64,000 nt of DNA from CAZFHZ01 sp964519015. Lineage in GTDB: Bacteria; Blakebacterota; Blakebacteria; Blakebacterales; CAYUVJ01. Shown here piece by piece: positions 50,155 through 59,187 of the stretch. A program made the position numbers and the translations under genes. Where the stretch lies: the NCBI GenBank assembly GCA_964519015.1, contig CAZFHZ010000002.1, forward strand, positions 1-64,000, written 5' to 3'. How positions within the stretch are numbered: position 1 is the stretch's first letter; each line of letters opens with the position of its first letter. The notes under the pieces are model-generated. The model made no database searches and was not told the DNA's origin. It saw only the letters and a program-made list of their open reading frames with translations.

Positions 50155-50793
50155 TCAATCTAACGGTTCCCCTTCACGGGCCAAAGCCTCGAGGTGTCCC
50201 GCCAGCTCTCCGAAGGCCCGGGCCCGGTGGGAATGCCGTCGTTTATAAGCTGCCCCCAGTTCGGCGACCGTCCGCCCCTTTTCCGGGATGAGGAAGACGG
50301 GATCGTAGCCGAACCCGGAGCTCCCCCGTTCCCGGTCGGTAATCACACCCGCCCACTCCCCCCGGCAGACCCTCTCCTGAGCCGGCCCGGAGCCCGGCAC
50401 CACCAGCACGGCCGTGCAGACGAACCGCGCCCGGCGTCCCTCTTCCGGCACCCCGGCCAGTCGTTCCAGCAGCAGTCTCCGGTTGGCGGCGTCATCGGCC
50501 GCCCCGCCGGCGAAGCGGGAGGAGTGCAGACCCGGCCCGCCGTCGAGCGCCGCCACCTCCAGACCGGAGTCGTCGGCCACCGCCGGCAGGCCGCTGGCTC
50601 CGGCCAGCGCCCGCGCCTTCTTCAGCGCGTTCTCCTCATAGGAGGTACCGTCCTCGACCACGTCCAGCCGCAGGTCCAGGTCGGCCGGGGTCAGCAAGAC
50701 CACCGGGGCCGTCCCGAGCAATTCCCGGATCTCCTTCACCTTGTTCCGGTTACCCGTGGCCAGGGCGATCCGCAGCCGTTCCCCTCGCTTCAC
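50155..50793 (-). CDS. rdgB: XTP/dITP diphosphatase (RdgB/HAM1)
   Basis: 212 residues. The enzyme removes non-canonical purine nucleotides (dITP, XTP). Motifs: IALATGNRNKVKEIRELLG at the start, EDGTSYEENALKKARALA, VADDSGLEVAALDGGPGLHSSRFAG (catalytic Asp), and the C-terminal SSGFGYDPVFLIPEKGRTVAEL and KRRHSHRARA. It overlaps the upstream membrane-protein gene by 4 nt, so both share a transcript. The start ATG is at 50793. Confidence 0.96.
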   Translation of the reverse strand: MKRGERLRIALATGNRNKVKEIRELLGTAPVVLLTPADLDLRLDVVEDGTSYEENALKKARALAGASGLPAVADDSGLEVAALDGGPGLHSSRFAGGAADDAANRRLLLERLAGVPEEGRRARFVCTAVLVVPGSGPAQERVCRGEWAGVITDRERGSSGFGYDPVFLIPEKGRTVAELGAAYKRRHSHRARAFGELAGHLEALAREGEPLD

Positions 50794-51932
50794 ACTCCCT
50801 CCGGCTCGGCGCGACCCGCCGCCCCTTCGCGGGCCAGCTGGTCCTCCAGTTCGTCGACCTCATCGGGCCACTCGAGCAACGCCTCGCCATCCTTGCGCCG
50901 GCGCAGGTCGAGGTAGAAGGCGGTCAGACCGCCGGTCAGGCTGCTCATCGAATAGGCGGCGACCACTCCGGTGGACAACAGCAGGGTGATCCCGGCCAGG
51001 AGGGCGCCGAGCAGCGGCCCGGGAGCGGCGGGGAAAGGACCGGGGACCGGAGCCCCGGCCACGATCGGCGGCAGGGCGACCAGCCAGCGTGACGGGTCGG
51101 CGAAGAGCGGGCAGCCCAGGGGGAGGAAGTGGAGGGCGGCGCCGGCGATCGCGTGAAAGCCTTCTCCCATGGCCGGTGCGACCACTCCGGCGAAGAGGCC
51201 GAGGGCCGAGAAGAGGAGCGAGGCGCCCAGCCAGGACGCCACCGCCGTCGTGCCCACGACCACCACCACGCCGGCGGCCGTCCGCCAGGGGAGGGCGAAG
51301 ATCAGCCCGAAGACCTGGACGAGCCCTTCGACCGGGTCGTCCCCGGTGGTCCCGACCACCGCCGGGACGAAGAGCAGGCCGGTCAGCAGGGCCAGCAGCA
51401 GGAGCACACCGGCGAGCGCGACGACCAGTCCGAGCGGTGCCGACAGGCCGACCAGGAACGGACCGAGCTGGGGGATGCGACCGATCCAGCCGAGCAGGGT
51501 CAGCCCGAGGACGGCCGGGATCAGCAGGAGGCCGAGCAGGAAGGGGGCGCCGATAGTCGAGCGGGCATGGGCGAGGGCGAACCGCCAGGCGTCATTCGCC
51601 CCATAGAAGTCATCCCCCTTCAGTTCCCGGTAGGTGATCTTGGCCACTCCGGCGGCAGCCGTCAACACGAGCAGCAGGCCGGCCACCAGCCCGGTGTTCC
51701 AGATGAGGTCGGGCAACAGACCCTGTCCGGGCGGCAGGGGGAAGAGATACTCGGAACGCCAGACGGAGGCCGGCGCGTCCCCGGCGACCAGGTGAGCGAG
51801 GTAGCCCATGACCAGGTAGCCGAACCAGCCCCAGGCGAGGCCGCGGAAGGCCACCGCCATCTTCTTGATGCTGGCCCCCAGCCGGGGCGACCGCCACGCT
51901 TCCCACATCCCGCCGCGTAATGAACCCTGCAT
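50790..51932 (-). CDS. Integral membrane protein of unknown function
   Basis: 380 residues. About six or seven helices, including LVVALAGVLLLLALLTGLLFVPAVVG and WLGASLLFSALGLFAGVVAP, with a last helix pair near the C-terminus. The N-terminal part (SPRLGASIKKMAVAFRGLAWGWFGYLVMGYL) and the overall Gly/Ala/Leu composition recall DUF-type stress or envelope proteins, but I recognise no family. A charged C-terminal tail (LDLRRRKDGEALLEW) is cytoplasmic. It is 11 nt from rsmA and overlaps rdgB by 4 nt, so it belongs to this operon. Confidence 0.7.
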   Translation of the reverse strand: MQGSLRGGMWEAWRSPRLGASIKKMAVAFRGLAWGWFGYLVMGYLAHLVAGDAPASVWRSEYLFPLPPGQGLLPDLIWNTGLVAGLLLVLTAAAGVAKITYRELKGDDFYGANDAWRFALAHARSTIGAPFLLGLLLIPAVLGLTLLGWIGRIPQLGPFLVGLSAPLGLVVALAGVLLLLALLTGLLFVPAVVGTTGDDPVEGLVQVFGLIFALPWRTAAGVVVVVGTTAVASWLGASLLFSALGLFAGVVAPAMGEGFHAIAGAALHFLPLGCPLFADPSRWLVALPPIVAGAPVPGPFPAAPGPLLGALLAGITLLLSTGVVAAYSMSSLTGGLTAFYLDLRRRKDGEALLEWPDEVDELEDQLAREGAAGRAEPEGV

Positions 51933-51943
51933 CGTCCCCTCCT

Positions 51944-52798
51944 CTAGCTGCGGTGCCGACCGTCCTTGCTCCGCCCTGATGATACATCGAGCCCCGCCTC
52001 GAGCACACGGGCGAGGGCCACGAACTCCTCCAGGGAGAGACTCTCCGGCCGGCGGGTCAGGTCGATCCCCGATTCGGTGCCCGCGGCGGTCAGTCCCTCG
52101 CGGTCGAGACCGGTCAGAGATCCCAGGCTGTTGTGCAGCATCTTGCGCCGCTGAGCGAAGGCGGTCCGGACCACGGTGTGGAGGGCCCGGCGGGAGGGTC
52201 CGGTCTCGGAACCGACACCGAAACGGGACCGGGGGAGCAGGGTGAGCCGGAGTACGGCCGAGTCCACCCGTGGCGGGGGCTGGAAGGCGCCGCGCCCCAC
52301 CCGGAAGAGCAGTTCGACGTCCGCCTGCACGGCCAGCAGCACACTCAGGATCCCGTAGATCCGGCTCCCCGGTCCGGCCGAGAGCCGTTCGGCCACCTCC
52401 TTCTGCATCATCAGGACCGCACGTTCCGGAGGGGCCTCGGAGTCCAGCACCGCGAAGAGGATCGGGCTGGTGATGGCATAAGGGAGGTTACCGACCAGCA
52501 GCCAGCCCTCCGCCGGCACCGGTCCCAGCCAGTCCGCCAGGGGACGGGCGAGCACATCGGCGCGATGTACGACCACCTGGTCGGCCGACCACCGGTGGGT
52601 GAGCGAGGAGGCCAGCCGGCGGTCGATCTCCACGGCGATCAGCCGGCGGGCGCGGGAGGCGATCCGGCTGGTCAGCACTCCTCGGCCGGGGCCGATCTCG
52701 AGCACCTCCCGTCCGTCCGGGTCGAGCGCTTGCACGATCCGGTCCGCCACCGCTCCATCGTGCAGGAAATGCTGCCCCAGCGGCGGACGGCGGGCCAT
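51944..52798 (-). CDS. rsmA: 16S rRNA dimethyladenosine transferase RsmA (KsgA)
   Basis: 284 residues. RsmA dimethylates two adjacent adenosines (A1518 and A1519 in E. coli numbering) of helix 45 of 16S rRNA late in 30S assembly. Motif I is VLEIGPGRGVLTSRIA, the catalytic motif IV is LLVGNLPYAITSPI, and QKEVAERLSAGPGSRIYGILSVLL follows. The C-terminal helical part is FQPPPRVDSAVLRLTL and RTAFAQRRKMLHNSL. It abuts tatD (one base) on the minus strand. Confidence 0.96.
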   Translation of the reverse strand: MARRPPLGQHFLHDGAVADRIVQALDPDGREVLEIGPGRGVLTSRIASRARRLIAVEIDRRLASSLTHRWSADQVVVHRADVLARPLADWLGPVPAEGWLLVGNLPYAITSPILFAVLDSEAPPERAVLMMQKEVAERLSAGPGSRIYGILSVLLAVQADVELLFRVGRGAFQPPPRVDSAVLRLTLLPRSRFGVGSETGPSRRALHTVVRTAFAQRRKMLHNSLGSLTGLDREGLTAAGTESGIDLTRRPESLSLEEFVALARVLEAGLDVSSGRSKDGRHRS

Positions 52799-52799
52799 C

Positions 52800-53585
52800 T
52801 CATCCCCTCCCGGCGCATCTGGGGAAGACCCGGAAAGCGTTCGCGCGGGTCCGCTCGGCCACCTCCTCCGGTCCCAGCCCCAGCACTTCGGCCAGCACCC
52901 CGGCGGTCAGGGTGATCAGGGCGGGCTCGTTACGCTTTCCCCGGTGGGGTGCCGGGGCCAGGAAGGGACTGTCGGTCTCCAGCAGGATCCGGTCGAAGTC
53001 CCAGGCGGCGACCCGCTCCCGCAGGTCACTCGAACGGAAGGTCAGCACGCCCCCCAGTCCGAGATAGTGTCCGCATTCGATCGCCCAGCGGCCATACATC
53101 TCATCCCCGGTGAAGCAGTGGAAGACGGCCGTGACCCCTCTCCCCCAGGACTCGATCGCCTCCCGCAGTTCGGTGTCGGCCCGGCGGTTGTGGAGCACCA
53201 CCGGCAGACCGGTCCGACGAGCCAGGTCCAGGTGGTCACGCAGGGCGGCCAACTGGATCTCCCGGTCGACATGCTCCCGGTAGAAGTCGAGCCCGGTCTC
53301 CCCGATCGCCACCACCCGGGGATGGGTACAGAGGGCCTCGATGGCCTTCAGATTGCCCGCCGGGTCGGCGGCGTATTCCTGGAGGTCGTTGGGATGCAGG
53401 CCGACGGCGGCCCAGCAGAGGGGTTCCCGCTCGGCCAGGGCCAGGCAGCTGCGGCTGGTGGCCACCGTGGTCCCCAGGTTGAGCACCTCCCCCACCCCGG
53501 CCGCCCGGGCCCGGGCGAGCACCTCCTCCCGGTCGGCATCGAAATCGCTCCACCAGAGATGGGCGTGGGTGTCGAAGAGGGTCAA
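52800..53585 (-). CDS. tatD: TatD-family metal-dependent hydrolase
   Basis: 261 residues. The metal-binding MTLFDTHAHLWW, AVGLHPND, VVAIGETGLDFYREHVDRE, PVVLHNRRAD, VFHCFTGD and ILLETDSPFLAPAPHRGKRNEP appear in family order, so all ligands are present. TatD-type enzymes act as 3'-5' DNases or D-amino-acyl-tRNA deacylase-like hydrolases. It overlaps metG by 4 nt, a gene order (metG-tatD-rsmA) seen in many bacteria. Confidence 0.95.
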   Translation of the reverse strand: MTLFDTHAHLWWSDFDADREEVLARARAAGVGEVLNLGTTVATSRSCLALAEREPLCWAAVGLHPNDLQEYAADPAGNLKAIEALCTHPRVVAIGETGLDFYREHVDREIQLAALRDHLDLARRTGLPVVLHNRRADTELREAIESWGRGVTAVFHCFTGDEMYGRWAIECGHYLGLGGVLTFRSSDLRERVAAWDFDRILLETDSPFLAPAPHRGKRNEPALITLTAGVLAEVLGLGPEEVAERTRANAFRVFPRCAGRG

Positions 53586-55159
53586 GCCCGGAGCTCCTCC
53601 GGCAGTTCCGCCCGCGGGAAGAGCCCTTCACCACCGGGCAGGGGGGCACCGGCGGTCAGTCCTCCCCAGGCGGTGAGGGCTTCATAGTCCCCCCCCGGCT
53701 GCGGGGCGGGGGCACCGAGCTGGGCCAGCAGCGCCGCCATCCGCTCCGGCATGACCGGCAGCAGCAGCAGGCCGGCGATGCGCAGGGCCTCGGCGCCGTG
53801 ATAGAGGACCGAGTCGAGCACCTGGCCCGACTCCTCCCGCTTGGCCAGCTGCCACGGTTCGCGCACCTCGAGGTAGCGGTTCACTTCGCGCACCAGGCCC
53901 ATGGCCACATCGAGGGCGTCGTTGATGGCCAGATGTTCGAGTCCGGTGCGCACGCGTCCCGGAGCGGCTCCGGCCAGCGCCACCAGGTCCCGCTCCGGGT
54001 CCTCCACCAGCGCCCCGGAAGGGAGCACCCCCTGGCGGTAGCGGTCCACCATCCGGGTCACGCGGTTCAAGGCGTTCCCCAGTCCGTTGGCCAGGTCGCT
54101 GTTGTAGCGCTGGACCAGTTCCACCTCGCTGAAGGAACGGTCCTGCCCCAGGGTCATGTCGCGCATCAGGAAGTACCGGAAGGCGTCCACTCCGTAGCGT
54201 TCGGCCAGTTCCAGCGGCTGGATCACGTTGCCGCGGCTCTTCGACATCTTCTGCTCGTCCACCAGCCACCAGCCGTGGGCGGCGATCCGGCCGGGCAGCG
54301 CCAGGCCGGCCGCTTTGAGCATGGTGGGCCAGTAGACGCAGTGGGTGGTGACGATGTCCTTGCCGATCAGGTGGAGGTCGGCGGGCCACCAGCTCCCCGG
54401 ACCCGCCGGTCCGTCCAGCGCCTGCACGGCGCTGACGTAGTTGAGCAGCGCATCGAACCAGACATAGGTTACGTAGCCGTCGTCGAAAGGGAGTGGGATC
54501 CCCCAGCTCAGCCGGCTCTTCGGTCGGCTGATACAGAGGTCGGTCAATCCCTGCCGCAGGAAGCCGAGCACTTCGTTGCAGCGCGACTCGGGGAAGATGA
54601 ACCCGGGATTCGACTCGATGTGCCCGATCAGCCATTCCCGGTAGGCGGACATGCGGAAGAAGTAGTTCGTCTCCTCCAGCTCCACGACGGGGCGCCCGCA
54701 CTCCGGGCAGTTCCCTTCGACCAGGTCCTTCTCGGTCCAGAAGCGCTCGTCGGGGACGCAGTACCACCCCTTGTAGGGGGCGGAGTAGATCTCCCCGGCG
54801 TCCCAGAGCTGTTGCAGGATCTGTTGCACATAGGCGATGTGGTCGCCGTCGGTGGTCCGGATGAAACGGTCGTACCGGATATCGAGCCGCTCCCAGAACT
54901 CCTTGAAGCGGATCACCACGCTGTCGCAGTACTCCTTCGGCTGCATCCCCTCGGCTTCGGCGGCTTCCTGGATCTTGAGCCCGTGCTCGTCGGTGCCGGT
55001 CAGAAACCACGCCGGCCGCCCGAAGAGGAGGTGGTAGCGGGCCAGTACGTCGGCCAGGATGGTCGTATAGGCGTGCCCGATGTGGGGGATGCCGTTGACG
55101 TAGTAGATGGGCGTGGTGACGTAGAAGCGTTCCGGATGGTCAGCACTCACAGGGCACAC
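53582..55159 (-). CDS. metG: Methionyl-tRNA synthetase (short form)
   Basis: 525 residues. HIGH motif NGIPHIGHAYTTI at about residue 22, KMSKS motif KMSKSRGNVIQP near residue 300, and a Cys-rich NCPECGRPVVELEE zinc knob. The protein ends shortly after the anticodon-binding domain and lacks the C-terminal tRNA-binding (EMAP-like) extension found in longer MetG proteins. The open frame offers GTG 55159 or GTG 55150 as starts, neither with a good ribosome site. It is 14 nt from holB. Confidence 0.97.
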   Translation of the reverse strand: MCPVSADHPERFYVTTPIYYVNGIPHIGHAYTTILADVLARYHLLFGRPAWFLTGTDEHGLKIQEAAEAEGMQPKEYCDSVVIRFKEFWERLDIRYDRFIRTTDGDHIAYVQQILQQLWDAGEIYSAPYKGWYCVPDERFWTEKDLVEGNCPECGRPVVELEETNYFFRMSAYREWLIGHIESNPGFIFPESRCNEVLGFLRQGLTDLCISRPKSRLSWGIPLPFDDGYVTYVWFDALLNYVSAVQALDGPAGPGSWWPADLHLIGKDIVTTHCVYWPTMLKAAGLALPGRIAAHGWWLVDEQKMSKSRGNVIQPLELAERYGVDAFRYFLMRDMTLGQDRSFSEVELVQRYNSDLANGLGNALNRVTRMVDRYRQGVLPSGALVEDPERDLVALAGAAPGRVRTGLEHLAINDALDVAMGLVREVNRYLEVREPWQLAKREESGQVLDSVLYHGAEALRIAGLLLLPVMPERMAALLAQLGAPAPQPGGDYEALTAWGGLTAGAPLPGGEGLFPRAELPEELRA

Positions 55160-55173
55160 CGATCGTCATAGGA

Positions 55174-56361
55174 TCATCGGGCATGGGCGCCGGGGGTGGC
55201 CGCATCGCCGGCGGCGAGCACGCTCAGCGCCTCGGACAACGTCGCATAAATCAAGGCCAGATTGACGAAGCCGTCAACCTCCCCCCGGGCCTCGGCCACC
55301 GCCTCGATGGCCTTCAGAACGGCGGCGGGGGGAAGCCGTCGAGCGATCCCTTCGAGCCGTCCGGCCACGTCCGGGTTGAGCAGGGCCCCCTCCCCCGCCT
55401 GGATCGCGGCCAGGTCGCGGACCAGGCTGAGCAGTTCGTCGAGTACCGCGCGCGCCTGGTTCCAGGCGTCTCCGGCGCTGCGGAAGACCAGTCCCGAGGC
55501 GCGTTCGAGGGCTTGGAGCCGCCGCCCGGCAGCCGCTTCCTCGAGCAGCGCGAGCGCCTCCGCCCGCCCTGGTACTCCTTCCTCGAGAATGCGTAGGGCT
55601 CGCTTCAGGCTGCCCCGGGCGAGTTGGGCGGGATCGGGCCCGTCGCCGGTCTCCAGCCCCTGCCCGCGGAGCCAGGAGGAGATCACCTCCACCGGGAGCG
55701 GCCCGAAGGGGATGCTCTGGCAGCGCGAACGCACGGTCGGGAGCAGTGCTTCCGGCTGGGCGGTGGTCAGGATGAAAAGGGTCCGGGCAGGCGGTTCCTC
55801 GAGCGATTTCAGGAGCGTATTCTGCGCCTCCTCTCCCAGGCGCTCCGCCTCGCGGAAGATGATCACGCGCCACTGGGCCTCAACCGGGGGGTACCCCAGG
55901 CCGCGCAGTACGGCCCGCACATCCTTGATGCCGATTGAGAGGTTGCCTCCCTGTATATCGGGGTCACGCCACGGGTGCTCCGCCTTGAAACGGAGAGCCT
56001 CGGAAGGGTCAGCCGCTTCATCTTCCCGGGGGCGCGGCAGCGGCAGACGCACGATCACGTCGGGATGCAGGTAGCGGCCGATCCGCAGGCAGCTGCCGCA
56101 ACTCCCGCAGCCGCCCAGCCGGGACTGCTCGTCCCGGCCTTCCAGCGGCGTGGGTGCGGGGGCCGGCGCGAAGAGGTCGGGGAGGGCACCCGCCGTCCAG
56201 GTGGTGCAGTTGAGCGCCTGCGCGAAGGCGAGGGCGGCCTCCTCCTTACCGGTCCCGGGCGGTCCATGGAAGAGGTAGGAGGGGGCGAAGCGCCCGGTGG
56301 CCAGGGCGCGCTCAAGGACGGCCCGGGCCCGGGCCTGATCGAGGAAGGCCCCGGCGCTCAC
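55174..56361 (-). CDS. holB: DNA polymerase III delta' subunit-like clamp-loader ATPase
   Basis: 395 residues. Clamp-loader fold with P-loop FHGPPGTGKEEAALAFA, zinc-type CGSCGSCLRIGRYLHPDV, sensor-like QNTLLKSLEEPPARTLFILTT and RSRCQSIPFGPLP. The delta' subunit loads the beta clamp onto DNA. The Lys-containing P-loop suggests it could bind ATP, unlike E. coli delta'. The C-terminal part is helical. It overlaps the EnvC-like gene by 4 nt and precedes metG. Confidence 0.92.
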   Translation of the reverse strand: MSAGAFLDQARARAVLERALATGRFAPSYLFHGPPGTGKEEAALAFAQALNCTTWTAGALPDLFAPAPAPTPLEGRDEQSRLGGCGSCGSCLRIGRYLHPDVIVRLPLPRPREDEAADPSEALRFKAEHPWRDPDIQGGNLSIGIKDVRAVLRGLGYPPVEAQWRVIIFREAERLGEEAQNTLLKSLEEPPARTLFILTTAQPEALLPTVRSRCQSIPFGPLPVEVISSWLRGQGLETGDGPDPAQLARGSLKRALRILEEGVPGRAEALALLEEAAAGRRLQALERASGLVFRSAGDAWNQARAVLDELLSLVRDLAAIQAGEGALLNPDVAGRLEGIARRLPPAAVLKAIEAVAEARGEVDGFVNLALIYATLSEALSVLAAGDAATPGAHAR

Positions 56362-57587
56362 CTTGGTACCCCCAGCCAGGGGATCGGGTCCTGCGCCTCA
56401 CCCTCCTTGTAAATACTGAAACGGAGCAGGTTCCGGGCGTTACTCGGCTCATCCCCTACCGGGCGCAGGGTCATCCCCACCCCTCCCATCACCAGGCCGG
56501 CCGGGACGTAGTCACCCACGTCCACCTGCAGGTCACGGGTGTTGGTGTAGACGGTCATGTAGCCGTCCCCGTGGGCGAGGATGATCACCGTCCCCATGTA
56601 GTTGAGCCATTCGATCCTGACCACCTGGCTGTTGTGTACCGCCAGGACGGAGGCGCGCGGATCGGTCATGATGTCGATCCCCGGTGAAGTGACCACCGTG
56701 TTGTCACGTCCCCGCAGGCGGCCGAACCCCCGGACGATGCTCCCCGGACCGTTGGGGCTGCGCACCGGCCAGGGGAGCCGTCCCCGCATCTGGGGGAAGC
56801 CGGAGAGGGTGACGCCCCCCCGCTCGGCCAGCCGGCGTTGCTCATCGGCCAGTTCCCTGATGAGACGGTCGAGCTCGGCCTGGGCCTGCTGCTGGACCTG
56901 CTGGACCTGCCGGGAGTCCCGGGCGATCCGGTCCAACTCCTGCTGCGACTGGCGTCGCTTTGCCTGGAGGCTGGTGCGGGTACGCTCCTGTATCTGGCGG
57001 TCCCGCTGCAGGGCGGTCAGCCGCCGGTTGACATCGGCCTGGGCCTCGGAGCGTTCCCCCCGCAACAGGAGCATCCGGTCAACATCGCGGCGCTGGCGGG
57101 CGGCCACCACGGTGATCCCCTTGAGGCGCCGCACCCCTTCGGTGAAACTCTCGCTGCCCAGTACCAGCTCCCAGCTCCGCCGCCGGCCGTGCTTGTAAAG
57201 GTCCACCAGGTAGGCGGCCACCCCTTCCTGGAGTCGTCCCATCCGGGCATCCAGTTGGGCGATCTCCCCCTGCAGGCGTTCCGCATCCCGGGTGTTGTTG
57301 CGGATCTGCTGGGCGAGTGCGTTCAGAAGCTGCTCCGACTTCACGATCTGGGTGCCCAGTTGCTTGAGGAGGGCCTGGGTGTCCCCCTGCTGCCGGATCA
57401 GCCGGGCCTCCCTCGCCTCGGCATCCGCGAGTTCCCGGCGCAGCCGCTCGATCTTCTTCTCCAATTCCTCGAGCCGGGTGGGCTGCTGGGGGAAGGCAGG
57501 TCCGCCGGTCAGCACCAGCAGCCCGACGGTCAGCACCACCAGGCCGCACCGGGGACCGCGCCCGAGGGAACCGGTCAGGGTTCGCAC
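56358..57587 (-). CDS. EnvC-like LytM-domain protein lacking catalytic residues
   Basis: 409 residues. A signal-like N-terminus (LVVLTVGLLVLTGGPAFPQ) leads to a long coiled coil (about 38-255, ELEKKIERLRRELADAE to LADEQRRLAERG) and a C-terminal M23/LytM domain (about 280-409). In M23 peptidases the zinc ligands lie in HxGxD, HxH and HFE-type motifs; here they read SPGIDIM, TVYTNT and LRFSIYK, so no zinc site remains. EnvC is likewise a dead LytM protein that activates amidases under FtsEX control, and ftsX and ftsE lie immediately upstream. Confidence 0.92.
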   Translation of the reverse strand: MRTLTGSLGRGPRCGLVVLTVGLLVLTGGPAFPQQPTRLEELEKKIERLRRELADAEAREARLIRQQGDTQALLKQLGTQIVKSEQLLNALAQQIRNNTRDAERLQGEIAQLDARMGRLQEGVAAYLVDLYKHGRRRSWELVLGSESFTEGVRRLKGITVVAARQRRDVDRMLLLRGERSEAQADVNRRLTALQRDRQIQERTRTSLQAKRRQSQQELDRIARDSRQVQQVQQQAQAELDRLIRELADEQRRLAERGGVTLSGFPQMRGRLPWPVRSPNGPGSIVRGFGRLRGRDNTVVTSPGIDIMTDPRASVLAVHNSQVVRIEWLNYMGTVIILAHGDGYMTVYTNTRDLQVDVGDYVPAGLVMGGVGMTLRPVGDEPSNARNLLRFSIYKEGEAQDPIPWLGVPR

Positions 57588-57591
57588 CCGC

Positions 57592-58446
57592 TCACACCTC
57601 CAGGAACTGCTTCAGACTGACCTGGCTGCCGATCGCCCCGAGCACGGTGCCCATCCCGACCACGGCTAGGCTCCCCACCCGGGGGAGGAAGACCACCCCT
57701 CCCAGCCCGGGGGCCGCATAGAGGAAGATCAGGTAGAGGAGCAGGAGGGAGAGGAGCGAGCCGGTCAGACCCTGGAGGGTCCCTTCGATCAGGAAGGGGA
57801 GCTTCACATAACGGTCGCTGGCCCCCACCAGTTTCATGATCTCGATGGCGTCCCGGCGTGCCCAGACCGTCAGCTTAACGGTGTTCGAGATGACGAACAC
57901 GCTGGCCAGGCTCACCACCAGGCCGATCAACACACTGACTGCCGAGAGGACCAGGATCAGGTCGTCGAGCCGGGTGATCCAGTTGCGCCCCCAGACCACC
58001 TCGTCCACCCCGCTCAGGTCCTGGATACGGGTCGCCACCGACTCCACCCCGGCGGCGGTGCGCCGGTCCTCGGTGAGCTGGACGACGAAGGAGGCGGGGA
58101 GCGGGTTGCTCTCGAGCAGGGTCAGCAGACTGTCCCCGAACTCGGCCGCGAAGCGGGCCTGCGCCTGTTCCTTGGAGATGAAACGGACGGCCGCCACCCC
58201 GGGGATGGTGGCGATCTCCCCCTGCAGGCGGCGGCGGGCCTCATCCGGGATCCCCTCTTCCAGGAAGGCCTCCACGTCCACCCGGGAGCGGACCTCCTGG
58301 AGCGCGAGCCGCACGTTGTAGGTCACCGTCAAAAAGAGACCGAAGACCAGCAGCGAGAGGCTGATGGTGCCCACCGCGACGGTGCTCATCAGCGGCACGC
58401 GCCGGATCGACCGGAAGGCCTCGGTGGCTGCGTAGAGGAGCTTCAC
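57592..58446 (-). CDS. ftsX: Cell division protein FtsX
   Basis: 284 residues with four membrane helices: N-terminal TVAVGTISLSLLVFGLFLTVTYNV, a periplasmic loop (about 45-160, with VEAFLEEGIPDEARR and VRFISKEQAQARFAAEFG), then VLIGLVVSLASVFVISNTVKL and two C-terminal helices around LLSLLLLYLIFLYAAPGLGG. FtsX pairs with FtsE to drive amidase activation at the septum. It overlaps ftsE by 4 nt, and the EnvC-like gene follows 4 nt after its stop. Confidence 0.95.
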   Translation of the reverse strand: MKLLYAATEAFRSIRRVPLMSTVAVGTISLSLLVFGLFLTVTYNVRLALQEVRSRVDVEAFLEEGIPDEARRRLQGEIATIPGVAAVRFISKEQAQARFAAEFGDSLLTLLESNPLPASFVVQLTEDRRTAAGVESVATRIQDLSGVDEVVWGRNWITRLDDLILVLSAVSVLIGLVVSLASVFVISNTVKLTVWARRDAIEIMKLVGASDRYVKLPFLIEGTLQGLTGSLLSLLLLYLIFLYAAPGLGGVVFLPRVGSLAVVGMGTVLGAIGSQVSLKQFLEV

Positions 58447-59117
58447 AGGCTCCCCCCCCGTCGCTCGAGGAGCACCCCATCCTCCAGGTGGGCCCGCCGG
58501 ACGGGGAGCTGTTCGATCAGCCCCAGATTGTGGGTGGCCATCAGGACGGCGGTCCCCATGCGGTTGACTTTCTGGAAGAGCTCCACGATACCGGCTCCCG
58601 CTTCCTGGTCCAGGTTGCCGGTCGGTTCGTCCGCGAGCAGCAGGACCGGATCTCCCACCAGCGCCCGCGCGAGCGCGACCCGCTGCTGCTCACCCCCGGA
58701 GAGTTCACTCGGGAAGGCGTTCCGCTTGTGTCCCAACCCGACCTGGGTGAGGGCCCGGGTGGTCCGCTTGCGCACCTCCCGCATCGGGGTCCCGGTCACC
58801 TGGAGTGCGAAGGCGACGTTCTCGGAGGCGGTCCGTTCCCGGAGGAGCTTGAAGTCCTGGAAGAGTACGCCGATCCGGCGGCGCAGCAGCGGGATCTGGA
58901 CCGGGCGGACGGTGTCGGTGCGCACGCCGTCCACGATCACCAGACCATCGGTCGGGTGTTCATCCATGTAGATGAGTTTCATGAGGGTGGACTTGCCCGA
59001 TCCGGTGGCGCCGGTCAGGCAGACGAAATCCCCTCGTTCCATGATGAGGTTGACGTCGCGGAGGACCTCCACGACCCCGTACGACTTGGCGACATGATAG
59101 ATCTGGAGGAGCGACAC
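58443..59117 (-). CDS. ftsE: Cell division ATP-binding protein FtsE
   Basis: About 224 residues. Walker A VCLTGATGSGKSTLMKLI, Q-loop region IGVLFQDFKLLRERT, signature ELSGGEQQRVALARALV, Walker B VLLLADEPTGNLD and H-loop LMATHNLGL. The start VSLLQIYHVAKSYG (GTG 59117) is chosen because GGAG (59129-59126) lies 8 nt before; codons at 59123 and 59126 are too near it. FtsE powers the FtsX/EnvC amidase switch. First gene of the ftsEX-envC-holB-metG-tatD-rsmA run. Confidence 0.96.
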   Translation of the reverse strand: MSLLQIYHVAKSYGVVEVLRDVNLIMERGDFVCLTGATGSGKSTLMKLIYMDEHPTDGLVIVDGVRTDTVRPVQIPLLRRRIGVLFQDFKLLRERTASENVAFALQVTGTPMREVRKRTTRALTQVGLGHKRNAFPSELSGGEQQRVALARALVGDPVLLLADEPTGNLDQEAGAGIVELFQKVNRMGTAVLMATHNLGLIEQLPVRRAHLEDGVLLERRGGSL

Positions 59118-59187
59118 CGGCATCACTCCGCTGCTCTTGGGGATCGTCGTCAGCCTGTAATGAAACGGCGGTGCCTGACAGCCCGTC

